Origin: Paenibacillus sp. NAIST15-1
GTDB taxonomy: Bacteria > Bacillota > Bacilli > Paenibacillales > Paenibacillaceae
Direction of reading: 5' to 3'
DNA: 64,000 nucleotides
Assembly (NCBI RefSeq): GCF_001894745.1
Contig: NZ_BBYF01000007.1
Span: 1-64,000 of the forward strand
The position numbers and the translations under genes are program-made. Below the pieces are notes generated by a model that was given only the letters and a program-made list of their open reading frames with translations, was not told where the DNA came from and did not search any database. Shown in pieces: positions 9,381-17,476 of this stretch. The first letter of the stretch is position 1; every line of letters starts with the position of its first letter.

Positions 9381-9474
9381 ATTTGTGTCGGATTCGAAAA
9401 TACCTATAATGGAAGTAGGGACGCACATGCTAGTGCAATTATATTGCGGGAACAGCAAGTAGAAGGAGATAAGG

Positions 9475-9948
9475 ATGCAAATTAAGAGTGGGGTAGAGCA
9501 GGCGATTTGCATTTTGGTGATGCTGGCTACTCAGCATCATGGAGATGCAGTCACGAGCGATACGATCAGCGATCGATTGGATGTGTCGCCGTCTTTTTTG
9601 AAAAAGATTATGAGAATGCTGGTCGTACAAAAATTGATTACATCGACCTCAGGGAAGAACGGTGGCTTTCAACTCGCGAAGGATGCGGACGACATTCGGC
9701 TGCTCGATGTGTTTGAGGCGATAGAGGGCACCAAGCCATTTTTAAAAACGACGGATTTGGTTCATCAGATCTTTTCGGATCAGCGTGCTGTCGCGGTCGG
9801 TGAGACAATAATGACCCAAGCCTTCACCAATGCGGAACGTCGTTATCGAGAGGAATTAAGCCATTATTCGCTGGGCGTACTGCTTAGAGAAACGTTCCAA
9901 GTAGAAGACTTGCAGCAATTCGATTGGAATGCATATCGCAGGGCATAG
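9475..9948 (+). CDS. Rrf2 family transcriptional regulator
   Basis: A 157-residue winged-helix repressor of the Rrf2 family (relatives: IscR, NsrR, CymR). Signature blocks are GVEQAICILVMLA, the recognition region SDRLDVSPSFLKKIMRMLV and the wing GKNGGFQLAKDADDI. The conserved cysteine triplet that binds an Fe-S cluster in IscR/NsrR is absent; the only candidates are isolated residues. It is therefore probably a cluster-free member, sensing by protein contact or an unknown ligand. Ribosome site GAAGGAGATAAGG. It stands alone, so its target is not evident. Confidence 0.88.
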   Translation: MQIKSGVEQAICILVMLATQHHGDAVTSDTISDRLDVSPSFLKKIMRMLVVQKLITSTSGKNGGFQLAKDADDIRLLDVFEAIEGTKPFLKTTDLVHQIFSDQRAVAVGETIMTQAFTNAERRYREELSHYSLGVLLRETFQVEDLQQFDWNAYRRA

Positions 9949-10033
9949 CGTGGTTATCGGATAATACTCGATTTTGTAACTTCTAATATCGAAATTCGTA
10001 TGTATAATAATGGAACAGCATTTACTCGTGATA

Positions 10034-10077
10034 AGCCCGATCCAGGATCATCCGTATCTCAGATCGGGTTGTGTTGT
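10034..10077 (+). terminator. Probable terminator after the Rrf2 gene
   Basis: AGCCCGATC pairs with GATCGGGTT across a 19-base loop. The tail GTGTTGTAT is only moderately T-rich, so efficiency is uncertain. Confidence 0.55.
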
Positions 10078-10130
10078 ATGTGCAGAAATGATTTCGAACG
10101 AGTAACGGCTCGCGAATAGGAGTGATAGTG

Positions 10131-10769
10131 ATGAGCAAGAAGACGACATTATATATTGTCCGCCACGGCCAAACCGAATGGAATGTGGAGCGGCGCATGC
10201 AGGGGCATATGGACTCCCCGTTGACGGCGCTTGGGGTTAGGCAGGCACAATGGTTGGGTGAAGCGATGAAGGATACAGCGATTGATTGCATCTATGCCAG
10301 CAGCAGCGGCAGAACGGATATGACTGCACGGCTCATTCGCGGGGAGCGTGATATCCCGATTATTAGTACGGATGCGTTGAAGGAAATTCATATGGGAGAC
10401 TGGGAAGGACAGCTTGCAGATGAATTGCAGCGAGCCTATCCAGATCAGTTCGAGGCATTTTGGTATGAGCCGACCGAATATAAGAGCGTGAACGGAGAGA
10501 CATTCGAAGAGCTTCGTCATCGAGTGCTGCCGTATTTACAGTCCATGATTGCGGACAACGAAGGCAAGTCGATTCTGATCGTGACACATACGGTTGTCGT
10601 GAAGACGCTGATGGCTTACTTTGAGCACAGACTTCCAGATCAACTCTGGGAGCCACCACACATTCAGCCAACTAGTCTCAGTCAGATAGAGATTATTGCT
10701 GGTGAACCACAAGCTGTAATTGTTCAGCATGGAGATACAAGTCACTATCAGGCTTCTTTCCAAGAGTAA
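10131..10769 (+). CDS. Histidine phosphatase family protein
   Basis: A 212-residue phosphatase of the phosphoglycerate-mutase-like branch. The catalytic phospho-histidine motif is YIVRHGQTEWN near residue 8; further site residues are in the R of SSGRTDMTAR, the acid in LKEIHMGDWEG and the second histidine in ILIVTHTVVVK. It is probably a broad phosphatase rather than a glycolytic mutase. The GTG at 10122 lies inside the AGGAGTGA ribosome site, so the ATG at 10131 is the better start. Confidence 0.9.
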   Translation: MSKKTTLYIVRHGQTEWNVERRMQGHMDSPLTALGVRQAQWLGEAMKDTAIDCIYASSSGRTDMTARLIRGERDIPIISTDALKEIHMGDWEGQLADELQRAYPDQFEAFWYEPTEYKSVNGETFEELRHRVLPYLQSMIADNEGKSILIVTHTVVVKTLMAYFEHRLPDQLWEPPHIQPTSLSQIEIIAGEPQAVIVQHGDTSHYQASFQE

Positions 10770-10813
10770 GGTCGAAATGAAGGCAAATAAGTGAAGCGGA
10801 GGACGTGCTGCTT

Positions 10814-11017
10814 ATGACTGTTTTCCTCGCTGTTGTTATTATTATTGCAGGAGCTGTCAGCTTCTTCTTTCCTAAGTTCGGATGGGAGATGAAGCATGGG
10901 TGGACCGTAGATGGAGGAACTGGGCCCAGTGATGACTACATCATACTTACCAAGATAAGCGGGTTTATCATCATGGCCGTAGGCCTAGTATTATTTATCT
11001 ACAGGATGATTGTCTGA
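10814..11017 (+). CDS. DUF6199-like small membrane protein
   Basis: About 67 residues with two membrane helices (residues 1-20 and 45-66) around a soluble W-rich segment, FGWEMKHGWTVDGGTGPSD. This pattern matches the DUF6199 family of small Bacillota membrane proteins of unknown function. GGAGG at 10798-10802 favours the ATG at 10814 over the GTG at 10805. Its stop directly abuts the GTG at 11018 of the next frame. Confidence 0.75.
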   Translation: MTVFLAVVIIIAGAVSFFFPKFGWEMKHGWTVDGGTGPSDDYIILTKISGFIIMAVGLVLFIYRMIV

Positions 11018-11050
11018 GTGGCTTTTGAAGCTGGCAATGGGGGCGGAGAT

Positions 11051-11605
11051 ATGGTGGATGATAGACAGTTAGATGAGTTTCTGTTGATATCCAAACATCG
11101 ACTGGTTTCCCACTATCAAGTAAAGCTGTTGTCATGTCTTCAATGCATTTCACCTGAAATGCTGTGGGATCAGGAGTCAGAGGGTGAAAATTGTATTGGC
11201 AGCATTGTGCTGCATATCATCGCGCACGTCGACCGCAATACGATGCGGCTCTCGAACCCTGATCGCCGCTTCGATCAGGGCATCGAAACGCATTTTCCGA
11301 ATGAGCCTATGAGCAAGCTGGAGTTGATTGCCCGGGTAACCGAATCCTTTGAGGCTTTAGGTGCGGCGATCGATCAATCTCATTCCAAGAATCATTCTAT
11401 GTATGACCTCTATCATCTCGTTGAACATACAGCCTATCATTCTGGGCAAGTCATAGACCGTGTACAGCGGAGAATAGGCACGCGGTTTCAATTTGTGCAG
11501 CAAGGGCTGAATGAAAAGGCGCTGCGGCAAAGGGTCGAAAATGAACTGGAAGTTCGAAAAGCAAAGAACGGCTACATAACTATTTTTCTTTTCCAAATAT
11601 ACTGA
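11051..11605 (+). CDS. DinB-fold protein
   Basis: About 184 residues with the four-helix DinB/YfiT pattern: the histidine pair in IVLHIIAHVDRNT and the late motif LVEHTAYHSGQVIDRV. In this superfamily three histidines bind a metal, and members often act as thiol-dependent S-transferases. The C-terminal ~30 residues (VRKAKNGYITIFLFQIY) are unusual and may follow a frame change. A GTG at 11018 would abut the previous stop and add 11 residues; the ATG at 11051 follows GGGGGCGGAG. The choice is uncertain. A second DinB protein is at 42082. Confidence 0.75.
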   Translation: MVDDRQLDEFLLISKHRLVSHYQVKLLSCLQCISPEMLWDQESEGENCIGSIVLHIIAHVDRNTMRLSNPDRRFDQGIETHFPNEPMSKLELIARVTESFEALGAAIDQSHSKNHSMYDLYHLVEHTAYHSGQVIDRVQRRIGTRFQFVQQGLNEKALRQRVENELEVRKAKNGYITIFLFQIY

Positions 11606-11620
11606 AGAGGGTGACGTAAA

Positions 11621-12199
11621 ATGAGCAATTCACGCAAAGGGATAGCAGGAAAAAGAATATACTTACGTCCATTTACTGGTGACGACATAGATTGGTACTA
11701 TGAGGCATTACTCCAACAGGAGTCTAACCGATTGACGGGTACGAAAAAGTTGTTTTCCAGAGAAGTACTGCGAAACTATTTGGATACAATTGCATCTGAC
11801 CGTGAACGGGCACAGTTCGTTATCGCGCTGCAGGAGGATGAGCGGCCGATTGGAGAAATTGCGATTATGGATATGGATCCATCGAATCGGAGCGGTCATA
11901 TTCGTATCGCGATATTCTCTGAAGAGGACTGCGGGCAAGGGTACGGTTCGGAAGCAATGATTCTTATGTTGGATTACGGCTTCGGTATGCTGAACCTCAA
12001 TCGAATTGAATTGGTTGTATTTTCATACAATGCAAGGGCAGTCCGAGCCTACGAGAAGATTGGGTTTGTACAAGAGGGGATTCAGAGAGAAGCACTTTAC
12101 TACAATCATGAATACCACGACTCTATTATGATGAGTATACTAGCGCGAGAATTTCGGGAGAGACATGGCGTTTCAGCAGGAGCGTCATCATCTGTCTGA
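11621..12199 (+). CDS. GNAT family N-acetyltransferase, RimJ/RimL type
   Basis: A 192-residue acetyltransferase of the RimJ/RimL (Acetyltransf_3) group, which includes ribosomal-protein and small-molecule acetylases. Visible blocks: KRIYLRPFTGDDIDWYYEAL at the N-terminus, the cofactor loop DCGQGYGSEAMILMLDYGF, LNRIELVVFSYNARAVRAYE and EGIQREALYYNHEYHDSIMM. Ribosome site GAGGGTG is 8 bases upstream. It starts 15 bases after the DinB gene, so co-transcription is likely. Confidence 0.9.
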   Translation: MSNSRKGIAGKRIYLRPFTGDDIDWYYEALLQQESNRLTGTKKLFSREVLRNYLDTIASDRERAQFVIALQEDERPIGEIAIMDMDPSNRSGHIRIAIFSEEDCGQGYGSEAMILMLDYGFGMLNLNRIELVVFSYNARAVRAYEKIGFVQEGIQREALYYNHEYHDSIMMSILAREFRERHGVSAGASSSV

Positions 12200-12256
12200 A
12201 GTATCGTGATATAATTTACGAGAACAGTTATTTTGGCTATCTTGGGAGATGATAAG

Positions 12257-12460
12257 TTGGATACGAAGTGGGAATATCGTACGATCAAATATAAGACAGG
12301 AGGATTTCTGGGCGGCAAGGTCGATGAAGATGGCTTCGAGCAAATGCTGAATGAAGCCGGCTACGAAGGATGGGAGTTAGTGTCCTGTTTCGACACGAGC
12401 ACCACCCATGGTCAGTCCAGAGATATCATTGCTGTATTCAAGCGCAAAGTCTATTTGTAA
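12257..12460 (+). CDS. DUF4177 family protein
   Basis: A 67-residue cytosolic protein: WEYRTIKYKTGG at the start, FEQMLNEAGYEGWELVSCFD in the middle and DIIAVFKRK at the end, the typical DUF4177 pattern. Function is unknown. The frame is open from 12233, but GGGAG at 12244-12248 is best placed for TTG 12257, giving MDTKWEY, the usual family start. Confidence 0.8.
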   Translation: MDTKWEYRTIKYKTGGFLGGKVDEDGFEQMLNEAGYEGWELVSCFDTSTTHGQSRDIIAVFKRKVYL

Positions 12461-12489
12461 GGTACATATAAGGAATTTGATGAAAGTTG

Positions 12490-12525
12490 GCCCAGTCCTG
12501 GATTCTCATAAAACCGCGACTGGGC
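12490..12525 (+). terminator. GC-rich hairpin, possible terminator after DUF4177
   Basis: GCCCAGTC and GACTGGGC form a perfect 8-bp stem with a 20-base loop, followed only by TTAGGGG. It lacks a T run, so it could be a weak terminator or part of the decayed sequence that follows. Confidence 0.4.
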
Positions 12526-12540
12526 TTAGGGGTATCTCGC

Positions 12541-12648
12541 AACTATATTCTCATCGTACAGAACAATGCGCCTGCCTTGCATCTCTATCAGAAGCTTCAG
12601 TACAAAGAGGCATATCGCTATTGGTACCGTTTGCGTGGAACGCACTGA
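12541..12648 (+). pseudogene. C-terminal fragment of a GNAT acetyltransferase
   Basis: In the frame ending at the TGA 12646-12648 the DNA reads NNAPALHLYQKLQYKEAY and then RYWYRLRGTH. This is the usual C-terminal signature of a GNAT enzyme (N-x-P-A-L-x-L-Y-x-K-L-G-[YF]). No N-terminal half or acetyl-CoA loop is present upstream; the DUF4177 gene and a hairpin are there instead. It is a relic and is not expected to be expressed. Confidence 0.7.
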
Positions 12649-12665
12649 TTGCAAGGGGGAGCTCT

Positions 12666-13016
12666 ATGAAATGGTTAGCTAAACGAGAGTTCAACATTCC
12701 TCATACTGGCATCAATAAGATTGAGAAGGTTCAGATCGGTGGAATCGAACAATACATATTGGTTCAATCGATAAGAGAAGGTCTTCCTATCCTGCTTATG
12801 CTTCATGGTGGTCCTGGTCTGCCGTTGCCAGGTGTATCTTGTCGTGGCAGACATGATGTTCATGTGCATGGGCAGTTTGTAGAAACGTTTTGCGCGAAGT
12901 TGGAGGCTCCTGCTGGCAAACGGTTGATCTGGATGGATAAATCCGCTCATATGTTCCATCTTGATGATGCTCGTCGTATTGAACAGGAACTGATCGAAAT
13001 CGCAATAAGGGCGTAG
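12666..13016 (+). pseudogene. Alpha/beta hydrolase with large in-frame deletion
   Basis: Reads as a 116-residue protein with AAGGGGG before the ATG. The first part, KIEKVQIGGIEQYILVQ and LLMLHGGPGLPLPGVSCRGR, is the N-terminus of a proline-iminopeptidase-like hydrolase. It passes directly into HDVHVHGQFVETFCAKLEAP and MDKSAHMFHLDDARR, which belong near the C-terminus of such proteins (acid and histidine of the triad). The central ~170 residues, including the serine nucleophile elbow and the lid, are missing. The join is in frame, so a protein could be made, but it cannot be a hydrolase. Confidence 0.8.
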
Positions 13017-13058
13017 GTTCGTTATTGTATCCTAATGAAGCATTAAGGGGAGGCAGAG

Positions 13059-13331
13059 ATGATACTAGAAACAGAGCGGCTGCAATTGCGGCAGATGAAC
13101 CAGGCAGATTATCCAGATTTATGCGAGATTCTGCAGGATAAAGAGGTCATGTATGCCTATGATCGCAAGTTTGAGGATGCTGATGTACAAGCATGGTTGG
13201 ATCGGCAGAACGCGCACTATCAAGAGTATGGCTTTGGATTATGGGATCTAGGGATGGCTGTTATAAAAGAATTCGTCAAGCCATATCAGATCGGAGATAT
13301 GCTTCATTATCTGTATGCCGTGAAGAAATAG
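13059..13331 (+). pseudogene. GNAT acetyltransferase with in-frame internal deletion
   Basis: A 90-residue frame starting MILETERLQLRQMNQADYPD, the classic RimJ/RimL-type start, with AGGGGAGG upstream. After YGFGLW it goes straight to GMAVIKEFVKPYQIGDMLHY and ends YLYAVKK, which matches the end of such enzymes (N-G-M ... H-Y-x-G-x-D). The central ~75-80 residues, including the acetyl-CoA loop, are gone. In frame but certainly inactive as an acetyltransferase. Confidence 0.75.
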
Positions 13332-13375
13332 CGATCTTTATCATAATAAATCTCAGTTGAAGATGAGGTGTTTGG

Positions 13376-13930
13376 TTGAACAAGTTCTCTAACCGTATAC
13401 AGTCTGAACGGCTTGTGATTAGACCGCTTGAGGGAGAAGACTACTTCGCATGGCTAGCTGGATATGAAAATAGGCTGCCTGCACAGCACAAATATGATGA
13501 AGGCACCGTTGAGATGAGCAGATACACCGAAGAATGGTTTCAACTCGAGATAGACAATCATCAAAAATTGGCTGTCGAAGATAAACTATATTTTTTCGGC
13601 ATCTTTCGAAAAGAAGACAACGCCCATGTAGGGGCCATCGATTTTTCTACGCTATTGCGGGATGATTTTCAATGGGCCAGATTAGGTTATATGATTCATA
13701 ATCAATATTGGAGAAGGGGTTATGGAAATGAGGCTGTAGCTGCAGCAATTACTTTTGCGTTTGAAAAACTTAATTATCATCGCATTGAGGCGCATATTAA
13801 CCTTGATAATACTCCTTCAATCAAATGTGCAGAAGGGGTTGGAATGAAGTTTGAGTGTATTCGAAAAGGATTTATATATGAAAATGACGCGTGGACAGAT
13901 CATCTCATCTACTACATAAATGCAAAGTAG
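13376..13930 (+). CDS. GNAT family N-acetyltransferase, RimJ/RimL type
   Basis: A 184-residue acetyltransferase: IQSERLVIRPLEGEDYFAWL at the N-terminus, the cofactor loop IHNQYWRRGYGNEAVAAAI, LNYHRIEAHINLDNTPSIK and the closing GFIYENDAWTDHLIYYI. The TTG start has GATGAGGTG upstream. Unlike the two upstream remnants it looks complete. Its nearest functional relatives acetylate ribosomal proteins or small molecules; substrate unknown. A terminator follows. Confidence 0.88.
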   Translation: MNKFSNRIQSERLVIRPLEGEDYFAWLAGYENRLPAQHKYDEGTVEMSRYTEEWFQLEIDNHQKLAVEDKLYFFGIFRKEDNAHVGAIDFSTLLRDDFQWARLGYMIHNQYWRRGYGNEAVAAAITFAFEKLNYHRIEAHINLDNTPSIKCAEGVGMKFECIRKGFIYENDAWTDHLIYYINAK

Positions 13931-13938
13931 ACCAGAAT

Positions 13939-13977
13939 AGCCAGCTTATCTTAACGAAGGAAGCATGGCTTTTTTTT
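13939..13977 (+). terminator. Terminator after the RimJ/RimL-type gene
   Basis: AGCCAGCTT pairs with AAGCATGGCT (one bulge), followed by seven T. Confidence 0.85.
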
Positions 13978-14091
13978 GTATGTACATCGGTTCCTGTTTT
14001 TAGGATAATGATTATGCCTAATTTTGGGATTAATATTCATATTCAGCATTCTGCCTAACAACAAAGCGTTCATTAAGGAGATATGAAAGAC

Positions 14092-14547
14092 ATGGGATAT
14101 ATATCGGAATTGCGGAAAGTTGTAGGTACGAAGCCATTGCTTTTAGTAGGTGCCTGTGTACTCGTATTTAATGAAGCAGGCCACTTATTGCTTCAAAAGC
14201 GGGCGGATACTCTGGATTGGGGAACGATAGGCGGCGCAATGGAATTAGGGGAATCGATGGAGGAAGCGGCGCATCGCGAGCTTTATGAGGAAACGGGACT
14301 TCGTGCAGGAGGAATGAAATTTGTTACACTGTTGTCTGGATCGGATATGTACTTCCAATACCCGCACGGTGATGAAGTCTATAATGTAATGGCTGTGTAT
14401 GAAGCTTTGGATGTAACGGGAACACCTGTCGTGAATGATCATGAGGGTTTGGAAGTGAAGTATTTCGCTCTTGATGAACCGATTCCAGAGTTGAATCCAT
14501 TCAATGAGAAGTATTTGCGCAAGGCGGGATATATTCAGAAGTGGTAA
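14092..14547 (+). CDS. Nudix hydrolase
   Basis: A 151-residue Nudix enzyme. The Nudix box GGAMELGESMEEAAHRELYE continues ETGL and has all consensus residues (G-x5-E-x7-R-E-L-x-E-E). It hydrolyses a nucleoside-diphosphate-linked substrate with Mg2+; the exact substrate is unknown. AAGGAG at 14075-14080 stands 2 bases before ATG 14083 and 11 before ATG 14092; MGYISELRKVVGT is the common start of this subgroup, so I use 14092. The lipoprotein-like gene at 14582 follows closely. Confidence 0.9.
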   Translation: MGYISELRKVVGTKPLLLVGACVLVFNEAGHLLLQKRADTLDWGTIGGAMELGESMEEAAHRELYEETGLRAGGMKFVTLLSGSDMYFQYPHGDEVYNVMAVYEALDVTGTPVVNDHEGLEVKYFALDEPIPELNPFNEKYLRKAGYIQKW

Positions 14548-14581
14548 TTGAAGATGACAATCGGAAGCAAGGAGGTTGAGC

Positions 14582-15115
14582 ATGATGCGTCATTCTAAAG
14601 TAGCATGGGGGATAGCGCTTATCTTGCTTATTACAAACTTGATCACGATAGGATGCCTTATGACAGAGAAAAAGAAAGAAAATGGGACAGTTGTGCAGCC
14701 TGCGTTGGATGTGTTCGAGTTAAGAGGGCAGTCAGAGCACTGGAAGCTTCGTCATTATCAGGTGATGCGAACATCGAATTCGATACGAAGAGGATCTGCA
14801 TCATTGACTTACTTGGGTGACACCAAGGATATTAAGGATTCCTCATCGTTTTATATTGAATATTACGAAAAGCATGGGGAACGCGAAGAGGGAGTTCTTA
14901 CGAGTGGAATGGTAGCTACGAACGGCAGTGTGCAACTATTATCGGAATTGGATCACTTGGGCTCCACTCAAAGCGAGCCTACGGAGTTCGAGCGGGCCAT
15001 GACGAAGGATGACTTCGCTGGCAGTTATGTCAAATTGCGTTGGTCAGATAGTTATGGTGAGGAGCATGTTGAAATAATTGAGTTGGAAGTGAACAATCAT
15101 ACCACATTCTCATAA
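14582..15115 (+). CDS. Hypothetical membrane-anchored or lipoprotein-like protein
   Basis: 177 residues. After two basic residues a hydrophobic stretch VAWGIALILLITNLITIGC ends in a cysteine followed by a charged region, so it is either a lipoprotein with a poor lipobox (TIGC) or a single-helix anchor. The rest is hydrophilic and probably lies outside the membrane. I recognise no family. GGAGG is 6 bases before the ATG. A TIGC motif also appears in the protein at 31910. Confidence 0.7.
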   Translation: MMRHSKVAWGIALILLITNLITIGCLMTEKKKENGTVVQPALDVFELRGQSEHWKLRHYQVMRTSNSIRRGSASLTYLGDTKDIKDSSSFYIEYYEKHGEREEGVLTSGMVATNGSVQLLSELDHLGSTQSEPTEFERAMTKDDFAGSYVKLRWSDSYGEEHVEIIELEVNNHTTFS

Positions 15116-15170
15116 GTGAGTGATAGTTGTTGTTTACAATGAGCGGGTGTACGAGTCGGGAGGTGTCGGT

Positions 15171-15516
15171 GTGAAGGCTGTTATCTTCGATTTGGATGGT
15201 ACGTTATTGGATCGAGAGAGCTCATTGCTATCTTTTCTTGAGGATCAATTGCATTGAAGCCTATTTTGACTGTATCTTGATTTCCGAGTGGGAAGGGCTA
15301 CGCAAGCCAGATCCAGCTATCTTCCATCGTGCATTGTATAAACTGTCTGTTCGAGCAGAAGAAGCGATTTACGTCGGCGATCATCCGGACAATGACGTGA
15401 GGGCAAGCCGTGCAATTGGAATGACTGCAATCTGGAAGGAAGACAAGTATTATGAGATACCTGCAGAGGCGGATGCGATGATTCGAGATCTGTTGGATCT
15501 CAAATTATTTTTATAG
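15171..15516 (+). pseudogene. HAD-family phosphatase with internal deletion and frameshift
   Basis: GTG start behind GGGAGGTG. It begins MKAVIFDLDGTLLDRESSLL (HAD motif I, the nucleophile aspartate region) and soon hits a stop at 15255. In the next frame the C-terminal half of the same kind of protein follows: YFDCILISEWEGLRKPDPAI (motif III lysine) and YVGDHPDNDVRASRAIGM (motif IV). The cap domain and motif II, about 90-100 residues, are missing. The join is out of frame, so no full-length product can be made. Confidence 0.82.
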
Positions 15517-15643
15517 AATTGTAGCTGGAAACTGATTTGGAGAAATCATATCATGGTAGACAGTAGATATGATTTGAATGATAGAGGAGACATGAGATTC
15601 AAGACAGTACGAAGACAACAAGAATATGTGAAGGAGATCCGCG

Positions 15644-16162
15644 ATGCTATACCATTTTAGTGAAGATTCAACCATTTCCACATTTATACCGCGTCCAGCA
15701 AAACAATCGCATATTCCGCCGGCAGTATGGGCGATAAATGAGGAGAATGCGGTTCATTATTATTTGCCCCGAGATTGTCCAAGGGTCATTTATGCAAAAT
15801 CGGATATGATGAGTACGGAAGATGAAGCGAGATTCTTTGGTCACACAGTGGCAAACAAAATAATAGTGGTTGAGAATGACTGGCTCGAGCAGATAAGCAA
15901 TACAACGATCTATAAATATACGTTTGAAGATTCCACTTTTCAGTTACTAGATGCGAATGCTGGATACTATATTTCGCAACAAACGGTGAAGCCCATTCAG
16001 ATCGAGCCGATGACCAATCTCATTAAGCACATCGTGCGAACTGGGGTAGAATTGCGGTTTACACCGAATTTGCATCCCATTTACAATGCAGTGCTTGCGT
16101 CTACGGTGGATGCTTTTTCGATTATTCGATTTCAACATGCGAAGCCATTAGCCGCTGAATAA
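15644..16162 (+). CDS. DUF6886 family protein
   Basis: A 172-residue cytosolic protein starting MLYHFSEDSTISTFIPR, with PPAVWAINEENAVHYYLPRD and the C-terminal VKPIQIEPMTNLIKHI block. This matches the DUF6886 family, whose function is unknown. AAGGAGATCC sits 6 bases before the ATG. The layout H-x-S ... PR ... AVWA ... VKP-x-x-x-EP is loosely shared with the protein at 41487. Confidence 0.8.
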   Translation: MLYHFSEDSTISTFIPRPAKQSHIPPAVWAINEENAVHYYLPRDCPRVIYAKSDMMSTEDEARFFGHTVANKIIVVENDWLEQISNTTIYKYTFEDSTFQLLDANAGYYISQQTVKPIQIEPMTNLIKHIVRTGVELRFTPNLHPIYNAVLASTVDAFSIIRFQHAKPLAAE

Positions 16163-16216
16163 CGTACAGGATATGCTCCTGATACATAAGGCTATGTTAT
16201 GATGGGGGGCGGTCAG

Positions 16217-16627
16217 ATGAAATGGTTGTTGCGCACGCTGCCAGCCTTACTACATGTTGTCGCAAGTCTTCAATACATCAGATTTATGGTTGGAGCTGAC
16301 GAGAATTCGCTCAGTTCCGTACTTATGTATGGATTTATTATATTAACGGCAATCACAGCGTCAGTTACCATGCTCGTGTCAAAGGGACAATGGAGGCAGT
16401 TTCTAATCTCATCAGTTGCTTATATCGTTTGGATTATCGTATGGATGGTTGGACTCCAACCGATTATCAATCTTAACGTTGTGAATGCCCCTGAAGATGA
16501 TCCGGCAATAGGCATGCTGATACTTTTTGTCGGGTTGCCGCTGTCGCTTATCAGCCTTGTTTTTGGAACGATAACTGGAATCATGCTCGTGCAGCTTCGA
16601 ACGCAAATCAGGTTGTTTCGACAGTAG
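16217..16627 (+). CDS. Hypothetical integral membrane protein, four helices
   Basis: About 136 residues with four hydrophobic helices: LLRTLPALLHVVASL, VLMYGFIILTAITASVTML, FLISSVAYIVWIIVWMVGL and IGMLILFVGLPLSLISLVFG. In-frame ATGs exist at 16199 and 16202, but the G-rich ribosome site at 16204-16212 favours the ATG at 16217 (MKWLLRT). I do not recognise a family. The next frame starts directly after its stop, so it is likely co-transcribed with the Nudix gene. Confidence 0.7.
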   Translation: MKWLLRTLPALLHVVASLQYIRFMVGADENSLSSVLMYGFIILTAITASVTMLVSKGQWRQFLISSVAYIVWIIVWMVGLQPIINLNVVNAPEDDPAIGMLILFVGLPLSLISLVFGTITGIMLVQLRTQIRLFRQ

Positions 16628-16681
16628 ATGACAGCCCAAACTATCTTTTCCACTATTACAAAACATCAGGAGAGACATCAT

Positions 16682-17227
16682 ATGCTAATCTACAATATCT
16701 GTTATATTCAACGCGGGAACGAGGTACTGCTGCTTAATCGGGAGAAACCGAGCTGGATGGGGTGCTGGAATGGCATCGGCGGCAAGCTGGAAGCAGGGGA
16801 GTCTCCTCGTGAATCGATGGAACGTGAATTGAAAGAAGAAACGGGAATAACGCCCACGGATTTGACATTCAAGGGCATCGTCAGTTGGAGGGTGGACGGG
16901 ACGAGGTTTGGCGGCATGTATTTGTACGCAGCAAGTGTGGAGAAGAGCTTTACATACAATACGCCGATTAAGACAGACGAGGGCATCTTGGATTGGAAAC
17001 GAGTAGATTGGATTATGGATGTTCATAATCAAGGAGTCGCCTCTAATATGTCCCAAGTTCTTCAAGGCATGAGAAGCGATATGTACTGCTACGATTATCA
17101 CTGCATATTTGAAAAAGGGAAGCTGCTGGACATTACTGCAACACAGATAGATTCCACGTTGGAACGGGATGAGGTACAGCGGGAGGCGTATTTGCAGAAA
17201 TATGCTGTTATGGTCCATTCCTCATAA
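16682..17227 (+). CDS. Nudix hydrolase, MutT / 8-oxo-dGTP diphosphatase-like
   Basis: A 181-residue enzyme. After NREKPSWMGCWNGIGG the Nudix box reads GGKLEAGESPRESMERELKE and continues ETGI. The W-N-G-I-G-G-K context is typical of MutT-like 8-oxo-dGTP diphosphatases, which clean the nucleotide pool, though substrate cannot be proven. The C-terminal ~60 residues extend beyond a minimal Nudix fold. The frame is open from 16628, but CAGGAGAG before ATG 16682 marks the start. A terminator follows at 17293. Confidence 0.88.
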   Translation: MLIYNICYIQRGNEVLLLNREKPSWMGCWNGIGGKLEAGESPRESMERELKEETGITPTDLTFKGIVSWRVDGTRFGGMYLYAASVEKSFTYNTPIKTDEGILDWKRVDWIMDVHNQGVASNMSQVLQGMRSDMYCYDYHCIFEKGKLLDITATQIDSTLERDEVQREAYLQKYAVMVHSS

Positions 17228-17292
17228 TCAATAATTGAAATGTGAAACGTTAATACCTAACTGCTAAACACGGGGGCGTTACGAGATTATAA

Positions 17293-17336
17293 AGCCAAAG
17301 GGCACTGCATTTAGGGTGTCATTGGCTATTTTTTTT
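17293..17336 (+). terminator. Terminator after the Nudix gene
   Basis: AGCCAA pairs with TTGGCT and an inner GCAC with GTGT, followed by a run of eight or more T. Confidence 0.85.
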
Positions 17337-17476
17337 ATCTCAAGAATCGGTCTTACGAACTTGTTCCATGCAGTCGAGTTTTTTTAAAAGATGCCGTTCA
17401 TGATGCTTGGTATGTGTATGACAGCAGTCGAGAATATTAGTAGAAGGGGATAAATGCTAAAAGGAGATGAACTTGC

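Noticed and set aside
11018-11050. GTG start directly abutting the DUF6199 stop as the DinB-fold start
   Set aside because: It adds MAFEAGNGGGD, which is unlike family N-termini; kept only as an alternative start.
12408-12665. Coding extension upstream of the hydrolase remnant
   Set aside because: It overlaps the DUF4177 gene and the GNAT tail in another frame; the ribosome site AAGGGGG points to ATG 12666.
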